From a bacterium (GTDB lineage: Bacteria; Bacteroidota; Ignavibacteria; Kapaibacteriales; UBA2268), in NCBI GenBank assembly GCA_024711295.1, contig JANJTB010000029.1, forward strand, positions 37,157-101,156: a stretch of 64,000 bases of DNA. Direction: 5' to 3'. The position numbers were made by a program, and so were the translations under genes. This document shows, piece by piece, positions 34,636-44,001 of this stretch (the stretch's first letter is position 1; the number at the start of each line of letters is the position of its first letter). The notes under the pieces were generated by a model that was given only the letters and a program-made list of their open reading frames with translations, ran no database searches and had not been told where the DNA came from.

Positions 34636-35928
34636 TTATATAGACAACTTAATATTTTTTCTTACCTTAAGAACCATTGAATTAATTTGCTCTACAATAA
34701 TTTGTTCGCCTTTTTTAATTTCTTCATCAGTACTTGCTTGCCACAATTCACCATTGACAAGCACCTTTCCTAAATAATTTGCACCCAAATCAGTTTTAGC
34801 TATACCTTCTAAACCAATTATTTTGTACTGCCCTGTTGATTTATTAACTTTTTGGGCTTTGATACCCAAATAAATGATCAATCCGGCAAATGCTAAAGAT
34901 AGAACGCTAAAAGTTATAATTAGCTCCATAGATACCCTCATAAAATCTAATGGTGAGTCAATTAACATAATTGAACCCAAAATTAATGAAACTACACCGC
35001 CTATTGAAAGAAAACCGTAGCTTACAACAAATATTTCCAAAACAAATAGAAGAAATCCTAGAATAATAAAGGATAGTCCAATGTAATTAACCGGCATCAT
35101 TTGCAATGAGTAAGCTGCAATTAAGAGAGAAGTAATACCTATAGCTCCAGGAAAAATTGAGCCTGGACTTTTAAGTTCGAAAAATAAGCCGTATAATCCA
35201 ATCATAATTAAAATATAAGCTATATTTGGATTGCTAATAACATCAAGAAACCTCTCCTTCCAGTTCATTTCTCGAATTATTAAAATTTCCTGACGAAAAT
35301 CAAGCTTGATTTCTTTATCGCCTACTATCACGACCTTGCCATTGCACTGATTAACTAAGTCATTAATATTATTAGCGATTATATCAATAATATTTTCGTT
35401 CAGCGCTTCATTCTCTGTAACTGATACACTTTGCCTTACTGCGCTTTCTGCCCAAACTAAATTTCTGCCTCTTTTATCAGCTATACTTCTAGCATAAGCT
35501 GCAGCATCGTTTTCAACTTTTTGCCCCATAACAGAAGAGTCTGCATCACCTCCTAAACCTACAGGATGTGCTGCACCAATATTTGTACCTGGAGCCATAG
35601 CAGCAACATGACCTGACATAGTAATAAATACTCCGGCAGAGCCAGCTCTCGCACCAATAGGACTTACATAAACAATAACCGGTACTGCGGAACTCATTAT
35701 AATTCCTGTCATTTCACGAGTGGCATCCAAAAGACCACCAGGCGTATTTAATTTTATTATCAATGCTTTATATTTATTCTCTTTACATTCTTGCAATGAA
35801 TTTTTGAGGTAATAGGTTTTAGATGGTCCAATTCCACCTTCCATGTTAATCACCATTATATCTGAAATAAGTTCCTGACTCAAAAAGAATAAAAATGCAT
35901 TAACAAGAAAAAAATTGAACCCACGCAT
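34636..35928 (-). CDS. NfeD family membrane serine protease (long form)
   Basis: A 430-residue protein: signal segment, ClpP-like protease domain (KLNTPGGLLDATREMTGIIMSS; nucleophile S97 in GARAGSAGVF; general-base lysine near 148 in ADKRGRN), then four to five membrane helices (about 235-350) and a C-terminal OB fold (GLEGIAKTDLGANYLGKVLVNGELWQA). Long NfeD proteins cleave membrane substrates such as stomatin-like partners. No SPFH/stomatin gene lies beside it here. It is the last gene of the xer-oxidoreductase-nfeD run, 8 bp after the oxidoreductase. Confidence 0.9.
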   Translation of the reverse strand: MRGFNFFLVNAFLFFLSQELISDIMVINMEGGIGPSKTYYLKNSLQECKENKYKALIIKLNTPGGLLDATREMTGIIMSSAVPVIVYVSPIGARAGSAGVFITMSGHVAAMAPGTNIGAAHPVGLGGDADSSVMGQKVENDAAAYARSIADKRGRNLVWAESAVRQSVSVTENEALNENIIDIIANNINDLVNQCNGKVVIVGDKEIKLDFRQEILIIREMNWKERFLDVISNPNIAYILIMIGLYGLFFELKSPGSIFPGAIGITSLLIAAYSLQMMPVNYIGLSFIILGFLLFVLEIFVVSYGFLSIGGVVSLILGSIMLIDSPLDFMRVSMELIITFSVLSLAFAGLIIYLGIKAQKVNKSTGQYKIIGLEGIAKTDLGANYLGKVLVNGELWQASTDEEIKKGEQIIVEQINSMVLKVRKNIKLSI

Positions 35929-35936
35929 AACATCCT

Positions 35937-36917
35937 CTATCTATTTATTTTATCAAGTATTTGCTCTGCCAGCTTAAGAGCATTAGATGCATCATATGCA
36001 CTAACAGGTACTTCTGAATTGTTCCTGATAGCATTAAAGAATGATGCTTGCTCATCAAAAATTGCATTTGATTTGTTGACTATAGGTAACTCATAATATA
36101 TGTTTTGGTTTTTAGTACCTGTTTCGAGTGAGCCTAACACTGTTGCCGGAGTACCTGTAATGGGTTTAGAATCATCAGAATAAATCTTGAATACTTCAAC
36201 CTTATGTTCTTGAAAATCAAGAGAGATATAGGCATCTTTCTGAAATATTCTCATTTTTCTCATCGGATTGGCAGAAATCCTTGAAGCTGTTATATTTGCA
36301 ACACAACCATTCTCAAATGTAATTCTGGCATTGGCAATATCGGTTGTATCAGTAAGAACATTTACTCCATTAGCATCAATACTCTTAACTCCTGACTTTA
36401 CCAACCACAAAATAATATCAATATCGTGAATCATCAAATCATGTATAACAGAGACATCTCTAGCTCGAGGTTTAAATTGCCCTAATCTGTGTGATTCAAT
36501 AAATAAAGGTTGAAGCTTATAATTTTTAACCGATGCAATAGCAGGATTGAATCTTTCAACATGACCAACTTGAACTAATACACCATAATCTGATGCCAGT
36601 TTTATCAAATCAAGAGATTCCTCATATGTTGCAGTTATTGGTTTCTCAATAAGCACATGTTTCCCCTGCTTAATACACTGAGAGGCAATTTCGTGATGAA
36701 TTACTGTAGGTACAGCTATGATTATTGCATCTGAGTTCTTAATAGTATCATCTAAAGACTTAAACTCATTTACACTTAGAGAATTAGAAATCTCATTTGC
36801 TCTTTGCACATTAATATCTCTGATACCCACAAAATTTATATCGCTATGCTCTTTTAGAAGCTTAGCATGAATGCCGCCTAAATGTCCAACACCAACAACA
36901 CTGACTTTCAATTTCAT
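35937..36917 (-). CDS. Gfo/Idh/MocA family oxidoreductase
   Basis: A 326-residue NAD(P)-dependent sugar-type oxidoreductase. The Rossmann start is VSVVGVGHLGGIHAKLL, followed by AIIIAVPTVIHHEIA and the family motif GKHVLIEKPI (catalytic lysine in EKP). The C-terminal domain holds SVIHDLMIHDIDIILWL. The ATG at 36917 begins right at the Rossmann strand and is preferred over a TTG at 36941. Some members act on UDP-N-acetylglucosamine in lipid A synthesis; that is one possibility, and the sequence alone does not decide it. Confidence 0.85.
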   Translation of the reverse strand: MKLKVSVVGVGHLGGIHAKLLKEHSDINFVGIRDINVQRANEISNSLSVNEFKSLDDTIKNSDAIIIAVPTVIHHEIASQCIKQGKHVLIEKPITATYEESLDLIKLASDYGVLVQVGHVERFNPAIASVKNYKLQPLFIESHRLGQFKPRARDVSVIHDLMIHDIDIILWLVKSGVKSIDANGVNVLTDTTDIANARITFENGCVANITASRISANPMRKMRIFQKDAYISLDFQEHKVEVFKIYSDDSKPITGTPATVLGSLETGTKNQNIYYELPIVNKSNAIFDEQASFFNAIRNNSEVPVSAYDASNALKLAEQILDKINR

Positions 36918-36960
36918 TTTTTGCAATATTACGTTTAACAATATTTAAATATACGTAAAA

Positions 36961-37854
36961 TTATGCTTTTGGGTGCGCTTTTTTATATGAATCTTTTAAT
37001 TTCTCAATTGATAAGTGGGTATAAACTGTTGTAGTTGATAGTGAGGTATGACCAAGCATCTGGCTGACAGAATTAATATCCGCTCCGTTTGAAATTAAAT
37101 GTGTTGCAAAACTATGTCTTAGAACATGGGGACTTTTTTTCTTAGACTCAGTAATTCCCTTTAGACTGTTTTTTATTATTCTGTAAGCAGCACTATGATA
37201 AAGCCTTTTACCGTTATCGGCTAAAAATACGGCGTTTTTTTCAAAAGAAGTAATGTCATTTCGATATTTTAAATATTTGGTCAGTGCTTCAGAAGATTTT
37301 TTGCTTAAGGGTACTACACGCTGCTTGTTTCCCTTACCCGTAACTTTTACAGTTGATTCCCGAAAGTTAATATCAGCATTGTTAAGAGAAAGAGCTTCGT
37401 TAATTCTAAGGCCTGAGCCATAAAGTAATTCTACTAATGCTAACGCTCTGGCTGATCTTAAATTATCTTCTTTAAATATATCTACCAACTGGTTTATTTC
37501 ACTTGTTTGCAAGAAAGTTGGTAGATTTTTGTCTCTTTTTGGAGTAGAAATAAGTGAAGCCGGATTTGAGATAATAATTCCTTTCTTATGACAATACTTA
37601 AAGAATGATTTAACAGCAGAGATTCTTTGTCTCAATGAATTTTTTTGAAGTCCCTTATCATGGAGCCAACCCAAAAACGGACGTAAATCATCAGCATCTA
37701 TGATGCTTAAATCTATCTCTTTCCCATAAACTTCAGACAAATATTCATAAAGTTCGTTAAGAGTATGCTGGTAACTAGTAATAGTATGCTCCGAAAATGC
37801 TTTTTCGTGCCTACAGAATCCAATAAATGAGTCAAAAATATTAAACAATTCCAT
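36961..37854 (-). CDS. Tyrosine recombinase, XerC/XerD type
   Basis: A 297-residue recombinase of the size that resolves chromosome dimers. N-terminal SAM-like DNA-binding domain (FIGFCRHEKAFSEHTITSYQHTL). Catalytic residues in order: R in LLYGSGLRINEAL, K in VTGKGNKQR, H-x-x-R in HVLRHSFATHL, H in LGHTSLSTT, and the nucleophile Y in TVYTHLS. It starts the operon leading into the Gfo/Idh gene. I cannot tell XerC from XerD here, and I see no dif site. Confidence 0.9.
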   Translation of the reverse strand: MELFNIFDSFIGFCRHEKAFSEHTITSYQHTLNELYEYLSEVYGKEIDLSIIDADDLRPFLGWLHDKGLQKNSLRQRISAVKSFFKYCHKKGIIISNPASLISTPKRDKNLPTFLQTSEINQLVDIFKEDNLRSARALALVELLYGSGLRINEALSLNNADINFRESTVKVTGKGNKQRVVPLSKKSSEALTKYLKYRNDITSFEKNAVFLADNGKRLYHSAAYRIIKNSLKGITESKKKSPHVLRHSFATHLISNGADINSVSQMLGHTSLSTTTVYTHLSIEKLKDSYKKAHPKA

Positions 37855-38168
37855 TGATACTCTAAATTAATTAGTTAATATTTGATAATCAAAAATTATT
37901 CCATTTATTATTCTGACCAATTAAAATGGATATGGAAATCATGATTTCTGTCGGAATATTGAATTTTGATGAATAGTTAACAGTCTTATACTCTTAATTT
38001 TTGATAATAAGAAATTATAATTTTCCAAAATAAGTGATGATTTAATAAATTTAATTTATTTCTTGAGGATTAAATTTGATATACGAAATCATATAGGATT
38101 AAATAAAAAAAATGAATCAAAAAGTAAGGGTTTGACTTTAAAATAATCAAACCCCTTCTTTATAGATT
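37855..38168. other. Intergenic region, about 310 bp
   Basis: Lies between the divergent-facing end of the first sodium-pump operon and the Xer gene. It holds a perfect 14-bp palindrome GAAATCATGATTTC (37935-37948), 80 bp before the Xer start, and a terminator near 38127. No gene seen. Confidence 0.5.
38103..38155 (-). terminator. Terminator of the first sodium-pump operon
   Basis: On the minus strand GGGTTTGA and TCAAACCC pair around an 11-nt loop. TTACTTTTTG and a run of T follow. Confidence 0.65.
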
Positions 38169-39299
38169 TCATTTAAAGAATGATAACAATATGCCTGCGG
38201 CAATTGCAGTGCCAATAACACCAGCTACATTTGGGCCCATAGCATGCATCAATAAATAATTTCTTTTGTTAAATTCCTGTCCTACGTTATGAGATACTCT
38301 GGCAGCCATAGGTACTGCTGATACCCCTGCTGAGCCTATCAAGGGGTTTACCTTTCCACCACTAATTAGGTACATAAGTTTGCCCAATAATAATCCACCA
38401 ATGGTAGAAAACCCAAATGCAAATACACCCAGAACAATGATTTTGAGAGTTTCCCACTGGAGAAATGATTCTGCAGTCATTGTCATACCAACGCAAATTC
38501 CCAAAAAGAAAGTAATAATGTTTATAAGTTCGTTCTGAGCCATATTTGTTAACCTATCCACTACCCCACTTTCACGCATTAAATTACCAGCCATCAGCAT
38601 TCCAATCAGAGGTGCTGCAGGAGGAACAACTAAAACACCAAAAATAATTACCAATATTGGAAATACAATTTTTAATCGTTTTGATACCGCTCTGGGAGGT
38701 TCCATCACAACCATTCTTTCCTTTTGGGTAGTAAGCAATCTCATAAGTGGTGGTTGTATTAACGGCACAAGAGCCATATAAGAATATGCAGCCACAGCAA
38801 TTGGACCCAGTAATTCCGGTGCCAATTTAAGAGTTAAATAAATAGCTGTTGGACCATCAGCACCACCGATAATACCTATTGCCGAAGCTTGATCTAAATC
38901 AAATCCTAATATTACTGCTAAAATCAGTGCTATAAATACTCCAAATTGTGCAGCAGCACCTAACAAAAAAGTCTTTGGATTTGCCAGCAAAGGTCCGAAA
39001 TCAGTCATAGCACCAATTCCAAGAAAAATCAATGGTGGAAATATTTCGAGGTGAATGCCCTGGGAAATGTAATAAAATAATCCACCAATCGCACCATCAG
39101 TAGGTGGTGTCAACAATCCATTCAAAGGCAGATTCGTTAGAAATGCTCCAAGACCAATAGGTAACAAAAGCAAAGGTTCGAACCCTTTCTTAATAGCCAG
39201 ATACAATAGTACTCCGGAAACTAGGACCATTATTATTTGACCCAGAGTAAATTGTTGAAAACCCATGTCGCCAAAGAAATTTTGAAAACCTTCTAACAT
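38169..39299 (-). CDS. Sodium-translocating decarboxylase beta subunit (OadB/MmdB/GcdB family), copy 1
   Basis: Membrane subunit that decarboxylates carboxybiotin and pumps sodium ions out. The 376 residues carry about ten hydrophobic segments and both conserved ion/proton sites: [12 protein letters not shown] (the aspartate equivalent to D203 of the Klebsiella enzyme) and [15 protein letters not shown] near the C-terminus (the conserved asparagine). [11 protein letters not shown] stretch is also typical. Last gene of a four-gene operon, 1 bp after the biotin carrier. A second copy is at 41941-43095. Confidence 0.93.
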   Translation of the reverse strand: MLEGFQNFFGDMGFQQFTLGQIIMVLVSGVLLYLAIKKGFEPLLLLPIGLGAFLTNLPLNGLLTPPTDGAIGGLFYYISQGIHLEIFPPLIFLGIGAMTDFGPLLANPKTFLLGAAAQFGVFIALILAVILGFDLDQASAIGIIGGADGPTAIYLTLKLAPELLGPIAVAAYSYMALVPLIQPPLMRLLTTQKERMVVMEPPRAVSKRLKIVFPILVIIFGVLVVPPAAPLIGMLMAGNLMRESGVVDRLTNMAQNELINIITFFLGICVGMTMTAESFLQWETLKIIVLGVFAFGFSTIGGLLLGKLMYLISGGKVNPLIGSAGVSAVPMAARVSHNVGQEFNKRNYLLMHAMGPNVAGVIGTAIAAGILLSFFK

Positions 39300-39300
39300 G

Positions 39301-39738
39301 TTATTCCTCTTTCTTGAAAGTGATCAGAACATCACCTGCTTCGATTGTATCACCTTGTTTTACATTAATTATCGAAATTTCACCGGAGAATGGAGAAGAA
39401 ATATTTGTTTTCATTTTCATTGCTTCAAGAACAAGTACAGTTTCGTTTTCTGCAACTTTTTGACCGGCTTTAACGGGAATCTCCAATACAATACCATTTA
39501 TCGGGGATGTTAAAGTATTATTATCAGAGTTTACTTTTGCAACAGGTTTTTTAACTTGTTTTGGAGCAGAACTATGGTGTAATGCACTATCGCCTGAATG
39601 TCTGGTAACAGGAGTATTTGAGTGATGTGGAACAGTTTGTTGATAATATGATGGTAATATATGATTATCATCATCCTGCAAGACTTCAACATCTACATCA
39701 TAAACTTTTCCATCTACAGTTATTCTTAACTTTTTCAT
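39301..39738 (-). CDS. Biotin carboxyl carrier subunit of the decarboxylase, copy 1
   Basis: A 145-residue protein: a short N-terminal strand domain ([17 protein letters not shown]), a flexible linker rich in H, S, T and P, and a C-terminal biotinyl domain with the biotinylated lysine in [10 protein letters not shown]. It shuttles the carboxyl group from the carboxyltransferase (40118-41671) to the beta subunit. Confidence 0.9.
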   Translation of the reverse strand: MKKLRITVDGKVYDVDVEVLQDDDNHILPSYYQQTVPHHSNTPVTRHSGDSALHHSSAPKQVKKPVAKVNSDNNTLTSPINGIVLEIPVKAGQKVAENETVLVLEAMKMKTNISSPFSGEISIINVKQGDTIEAGDVLITFKKEE

Positions 39739-39747
39739 TATGATTAT

Positions 39748-40098
39748 TTATCCTTTTATATTAATTGAATGAGATGCCATGATACTAACTCTACCCGAAG
39801 AAGCCCAGTTTGACGGTTTTGTATTGTCGTCCAGAAAGTGAATTTTGTGAATTTTTACATTACTTTGGAATACCTGCATTGCTGCTGCTGTAATAACAGC
39901 AACTAACTCAGATTCAGTTTTGGTTTCAAAAAATTCTTTTTGAACTTTCAAAATAGGAGGTTCTGCTTTACTTTTTGAAGTTTTTGCATCAATCCATTTA
40001 AGTGCCCAAATCATTAATGAAAAGAATGTTAGCACCGTAAACACACCAGTCAATCCTACAACCATTACTTCTAAAGCTTCTATTAGATTACTATTCAT
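39748..40098 (-). CDS. OadG/gamma-like membrane subunit, copy 1
   Basis: A 116-residue protein with one N-terminal membrane helix (about 10-34, VMVVGLTGVFTVLTFFSLMIWAL) and a soluble tail, the arrangement of the gamma/delta subunits that hold the decarboxylase complex together. Its place between the carboxyltransferase and the biotin carrier supports the call. Sequence in the tail (ELVAVITAAAMQVFQSNV) is shared in pattern with 43555-43977. Confidence 0.75.
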   Translation of the reverse strand: MNSNLIEALEVMVVGLTGVFTVLTFFSLMIWALKWIDAKTSKSKAEPPILKVQKEFFETKTESELVAVITAAAMQVFQSNVKIHKIHFLDDNTKPSNWASSGRVSIMASHSINIKG

Positions 40099-40117
40099 AA
40101 ATATTATTATCCTTTTT

Positions 40118-41671
40118 TTACAATGGAATCAAACCGTGTTTTTTCTGCGGACGAAGTTCGCGTTTATTTTTGGATGTTTCTAATGCAATAGATAGATACA
40201 ATCTAGTTTGCATAGGCTCAATAACTGAGTCAACCATTCCTATTGCAGCAGCTGGGAAAGGACTCGAAAACTCATCGCGATATTTATCAATTAATTCATT
40301 CCTTTTTGCTTTTTTATCCTCAGCTTTTGCAATTTCATCTTTAAACAACACAGATACTGCACCTTCAGCACCCATGACAGCAATCTCTGCTGTTGGCCAT
40401 GCGGCAACTCTATCTGCTCCAAGACTCTTAGCACACATTGCTAAATATGCGCCACCATAGGCTTTACGAACAACAACTGTAAGTTTTGGTACTGTTGTTG
40501 CAGAAAATGAAAACAACATTTTTGCTCCATGCCTTATGATACCCCCAAATTCCTGATCAACACCGGGCATAAATCCTGGAACGTCAACAAAAGTTATAAG
40601 AGGAATATTAAATGCATTACAAAAGCGAATAAATTTGGCAGCTTTATCCGAGGCATTAATATCAATCGCTCCTGCCATCACCATTGGTTGATTTGCAACA
40701 ACACCAACGACTCTGCCATTTAATCTGGCAAAACAAATGATAATATTATTAGCAAAATGACTTTGAATCTCAAATATTGAGTCAGGATCAAATACATATT
40801 CTAAAATTGTAAACATATTATATGTTTCTTTAGGGTCGTCGGGTAATACATGATTTAAAGCTTCATCCTGAATTATTTCTAAATCCTCGGGAGCATAATA
40901 AGGTGGCTCTTCTGTATTATTTGATGGCAAATATGAAAGTAATTTTTTACAAATTTCAATTGCGTGTTCATCATTATCAGCTATGAAATGAACATTGCCG
41001 CTTATCGAAGCCTGAGCCATAGCACCGCCAAGCTCCTCAGCTGATATATCTTCACCTGTAGCTTGCTTAATTACTTGTGGACCAGCAATAAACATTTTGC
41101 CGGTACCTTTTACCATAATAATAAAGTCCATAAGCGCCGGTGAATAAGCAGCACCACCTGCGCAAGGTCCTGCAATTATTGCAATTTGCGGTACCACACC
41201 TGATAGTAAAGTATTGTGATAAAAAATATTACCGTATCCTCTTAATGATTGCACTCCTTCTTGAATGCGGGCACCACCACTATCATTTATCGTAACAAAT
41301 GGAGCTCCGTCTTTTAATGCTTTGTTTGCCATTTCGCAAATTTTCCATGAATGCATCCAACCGACGCTACCACCCATTACAGTAAAGTCCTGTGAAGCTG
41401 AATAAACAAGTCTTCCGTTTATTGCTCCCAAACCTGTAGCAACACCATCAGATGCAAGATCTTTACCACCCAATTCTGTCTTGTTGCCTATGTGTTCAGC
41501 AAAAATAAAAAATTCATCATAAAAACTATTATCGTATAATAGCGCAAGTCTTTCTCTTGCAGATAGTTTACCTGCTTCATGCTGGACTTCTATTTTGTCG
41601 GCTCCTCCACCCAAAAGTGCTTTTGCTTTTCGTTCTCTAAGCTCTTTTATCTTATCGTTTACAGTAACCAT
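40118..41671 (-). CDS. Acyl-CoA carboxyltransferase alpha subunit of a sodium-pumping decarboxylase, copy 1
   Basis: A 517-residue carboxyltransferase (MmdA/PccB/GcdA fold, two crotonase-like halves). Oxyanion-hole regions are [19 protein letters not shown] and GPCAGGAAYSPAL in the first half, then VDVPGFMPGVDQEFGGIIRHGAK and [12 protein letters not shown] in the second. It takes CO2 from an acyl-CoA substrate onto biotin. The substrate-side stretch AKSLGADRVAAWPTAEIAVMG differs from copy 2, so a different acyl-CoA is possible. The ATG at 41671 follows GAGGATTTG. No biotin carboxylase gene lies nearby, which favours decarboxylase over carboxylase use. Confidence 0.88.
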   Translation of the reverse strand: MVTVNDKIKELRERKAKALLGGGADKIEVQHEAGKLSARERLALLYDNSFYDEFFIFAEHIGNKTELGGKDLASDGVATGLGAINGRLVYSASQDFTVMGGSVGWMHSWKICEMANKALKDGAPFVTINDSGGARIQEGVQSLRGYGNIFYHNTLLSGVVPQIAIIAGPCAGGAAYSPALMDFIIMVKGTGKMFIAGPQVIKQATGEDISAEELGGAMAQASISGNVHFIADNDEHAIEICKKLLSYLPSNNTEEPPYYAPEDLEIIQDEALNHVLPDDPKETYNMFTILEYVFDPDSIFEIQSHFANNIIICFARLNGRVVGVVANQPMVMAGAIDINASDKAAKFIRFCNAFNIPLITFVDVPGFMPGVDQEFGGIIRHGAKMLFSFSATTVPKLTVVVRKAYGGAYLAMCAKSLGADRVAAWPTAEIAVMGAEGAVSVLFKDEIAKAEDKKAKRNELIDKYRDEFSSPFPAAAIGMVDSVIEPMQTRLYLSIALETSKNKRELRPQKKHGLIPL

Positions 41672-41696
41672 CAAATCCTCAATTGAGTAAAAATAT

Positions 41697-41710
41697 AAAT
41701 TAGTTAATTT
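41697..41710. promoter_or_regulatory. Palindromic operator candidate in leader 1
   Basis: AAATTA-GT-TAATTT, located between the predicted transcription start and the ribosome-binding site. The same site is present, one base longer in each arm, at 45587-45602. Confidence 0.5.
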
Positions 41711-41726
41711 TCATTAAAATCTAATA

Positions 41727-41757
41727 CAAAAATACATACATTATCATATATGGCAAA
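41727..41757 (-). promoter_or_regulatory. Promoter of sodium-pump operon 1
   Basis: On the minus strand: -33 TTTG (41757-41754), 19 bp, then -7 TATTTTTG (41734-41727). Matches the Bacteroidota consensus, with identical spacing in operon 2. Confidence 0.65.
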
Positions 41758-41880
41758 TAATATTGTGATTTATTTATAATATTTTTATTTTTTAAATTAT
41801 TTATGTAACATAATAATTATATCTTTTGGCAGGCTGGGAACATTAATGGCAATTAAATAATGTTAACTACTTTTTTCAAT

Positions 41881-41914
41881 AAAAAAGGCTACCATTAATA
41901 GGCAGCCTTTTTGT
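41881..41914 (-). terminator. Terminator of the second sodium-pump operon
   Basis: AAAAAGGCTGCC and GGTAGCCTTTTT pair (one mismatch) around a 6-7-nt loop, with a T-run after the stem on the minus strand. It sits between the two operons, so they are separate transcripts. Confidence 0.8.
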
Positions 41915-41940
41915 GATATACCAATACTGTATAAATAATA

Positions 41941-43095
41941 TCATCCCGCCCAGCTTATCTTAAGTAAATAACTGAGCAAAATACCTGCTGCTACTGCAGA
42001 GCCTATCACTCCTGCTACGTTAGGTGCCATAGCGTGCATTAGTAAATGATTATTCTTATTTTCTGCTAATCCCAACATTTGCACAACCCTTGCACTATCA
42101 GGAACGGCTGAAACTCCAGCTGCTCCAATCATAGGATTTAATTTATTATCACCTTTCAGGAATAAGTTCATGAATTTTGCAAATAGAACGCCACCAGCTG
42201 TTGCTACCATAAAAGAAACGGCACCCAATACAAAAATTAGGATTGATTGTGGTGTAAGGAATGTAGTTGCTTGTGTAGATGCACCAACAGTTACACCAAG
42301 TAAAATTGTAACAATATCAATCAACTGTTTGCTGGCAGTATCTGCTAAACGTTTGGTAACACCTGATTCTTTCAATAAATTACCAAAGAAAAGCATACCT
42401 AAAAGTGGTAAAGCACCTGGTGAGATAAATGTTGTCAGAAGTAATCCGACAATAGGAAACACCATTTTTTCAACTTTTGTAACCGAACGTGGAGGTTTCA
42501 TCTTAATTAGCCTCTCTTCCTTTGAGGTCAATAATTTTATTATTGGTGGTTGAATAACAGGAACCAGAGCCATATAAGAATAAGCAGCTATAGCTATAGC
42601 ACCGATTAGCTCAGGTGCAAGCCTTGAAGCTAAAAATATAGCTGTTGGTCCATCAGCACCGCCAATAATACCAATAGCGGCAGACTGTTCAAGTGAAAAT
42701 CCAAGCACCAGAGCTGCAATAAAGGTTATAAATATACCTATTTGTGCTGCTGCTCCAAGAAGCATTAACTTTGGATTGGACAGTAATGTTGAGAAATCTG
42801 TCATTGCACCTATACCCAGGAATATCAACGGTGGATACACACCTTTTAATACACCAAAATATAGGTAGTTCATAACACTGCCATTTTCATAAATTCCAAG
42901 TTGTAATCCAACACCTTCCATAAAAGGAACATTGCCGATTAAGATACCAAATCCTATTGGAACTAGAAGTAATGGTTCATAATCTTTGGAGATAGCCAAA
43001 TAAATAAAGACTATACCTACACAAATCATGACCAAATGCCCCCAGGTAACGTTTGCGAACCCGGAGAACTCAAGAAAATGCATCAAACCTTCCAT
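41941..43095 (-). CDS. Sodium-translocating decarboxylase beta subunit, copy 2
   Basis: A 384-residue multi-pass membrane protein, clearly paralogous to 38169-39299: [43 protein letters not shown] and [16 protein letters not shown] carry the same sodium/proton residues. The ATG at 43095 begins 2 bp after the biotin-carrier stop. A TTG at 43101 would overlap it. Confidence 0.93.
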   Translation of the reverse strand: MEGLMHFLEFSGFANVTWGHLVMICVGIVFIYLAISKDYEPLLLVPIGFGILIGNVPFMEGVGLQLGIYENGSVMNYLYFGVLKGVYPPLIFLGIGAMTDFSTLLSNPKLMLLGAAAQIGIFITFIAALVLGFSLEQSAAIGIIGGADGPTAIFLASRLAPELIGAIAIAAYSYMALVPVIQPPIIKLLTSKEERLIKMKPPRSVTKVEKMVFPIVGLLLTTFISPGALPLLGMLFFGNLLKESGVTKRLADTASKQLIDIVTILLGVTVGASTQATTFLTPQSILIFVLGAVSFMVATAGGVLFAKFMNLFLKGDNKLNPMIGAAGVSAVPDSARVVQMLGLAENKNNHLLMHAMAPNVAGVIGSAVAAGILLSYLLKISWAG

Positions 43096-43097
43096 TA

Positions 43098-43535
43098 TCA
43101 ATTGCTCCCTATCTCAACCAGAACATCACCTTCGAGCACAGCATCATTAACATGCACTTTGATTGATTTGATTATGCCATCAATATCAGCTTTGATATCA
43201 TTTTCCATTTTCATGGCTTCCATTATCAAAATTGTATCTCCTACTTTCACGGAGTCGCCTTCTCGTCTCTTGATTTCAAGTATAGTACCTGGCAAAGGTG
43301 ACTTGATTTGCATACCTGAAGGTACAGTTCCCGGAGCCTGTGTTTTTGTACCAGGATTATTATTTGGTGTTGTAATGGAACGCATAAGCTTTGGAGTTTT
43401 TGTTATTGGCTTATCTAATTTAAGTTCGACCTGGTAAACTGAGCCATTAACTTCGACTTCGGCAATATTGTCTTCGATATTTTTAATCTCAACATCGTAA
43501 TCATTACCTCTTATTGCAAATTTGAATTTTTTCAT
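43098..43535 (-). CDS. Biotin carboxyl carrier subunit of the decarboxylase, copy 2
   Basis: 145 residues, the same length as copy 1. N-terminal KKFKFAIRGNDYDVEIKNIE strand domain, proline/threonine linker, and biotinyl domain with the modified lysine in LIMEAMKMEND. Lies between the gamma-like gene and the beta-subunit gene, exactly as in operon 1. Confidence 0.92.
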   Translation of the reverse strand: MKKFKFAIRGNDYDVEIKNIEDNIAEVEVNGSVYQVELKLDKPITKTPKLMRSITTPNNNPGTKTQAPGTVPSGMQIKSPLPGTILEIKRREGDSVKVGDTILIMEAMKMENDIKADIDGIIKSIKVHVNDAVLEGDVLVEIGSN

Positions 43536-43554
43536 ATTTTACCTGATATTTTTG

Positions 43555-43977
43555 TTATAAATGTCTTCTTATGTTATAAATTTTTGAACTCCAAGGTGAA
43601 TATGGTCTTGGCTCACGATGGATAGTCAGTATAGCTGTTTCTAAATCGTGAATTTCCTCGAAATATCTATTCAGTGCAAGAGCAATTGCAACATTTATTT
43701 CGTCGGTCACATTTGATATATCACTTTTGCTGACAATCACTTCGCCTTTTTTTTCCATTCTTTTTAATTGGATCAGCTTGAGTACTTTTGCAATACTACC
43801 AATCAAAGTTGCTAAAATTCCCAAAGCAGCAAACACTATAATAATTCCAACAACAGAAATTTCTTCAGCAAACAACATATTTTTGTTGCCAAAGTCTAGT
43901 GTTATATTGTTAAGACTCTTAGGGGCAACTTCATTGGTCTGAATCAATGCCAGTATTTCAAATATTTTGTTAATCAT
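43555..43977 (-). CDS. OadG/gamma-like membrane subunit, copy 2
   Basis: 140 residues: a periplasmic leader of about 35 residues, one membrane helix (about 40-66, EISVVGIIIVFAALGILATLIGSIAKVL) and a soluble tail (ISNVTDEINVAIALALNRYFEE) ending in WSSKIYNIRRHL, a terminal pattern common to gamma subunits. It is 24 residues longer than copy 1, mainly at the N-terminus. Confidence 0.78.
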   Translation of the reverse strand: MINKIFEILALIQTNEVAPKSLNNITLDFGNKNMLFAEEISVVGIIIVFAALGILATLIGSIAKVLKLIQLKRMEKKGEVIVSKSDISNVTDEINVAIALALNRYFEEIHDLETAILTIHREPRPYSPWSSKIYNIRRHL

Positions 43978-44001
43978 ATTATTCTTATTTCCTATTACTG
44001 A

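Larger units (their letters stand above)
41675..41830 (-). promoter_or_regulatory. Leader region of sodium-pump operon 1, conserved with operon 2
   Basis: About 150 bp closely resembling 45565-45712 base for base over long stretches. It contains the promoter, a palindrome and the ribosome-binding site in the same order in both copies. Confidence 0.7.

Noticed and set aside
37935..37948. Palindrome GAAATCATGATTTC as a possible dif site for the adjacent Xer recombinase
   Set aside because: Too short for dif (about 28 bp with two unequal 11-bp arms). Palindromes of this length are expected several times by chance in the window.
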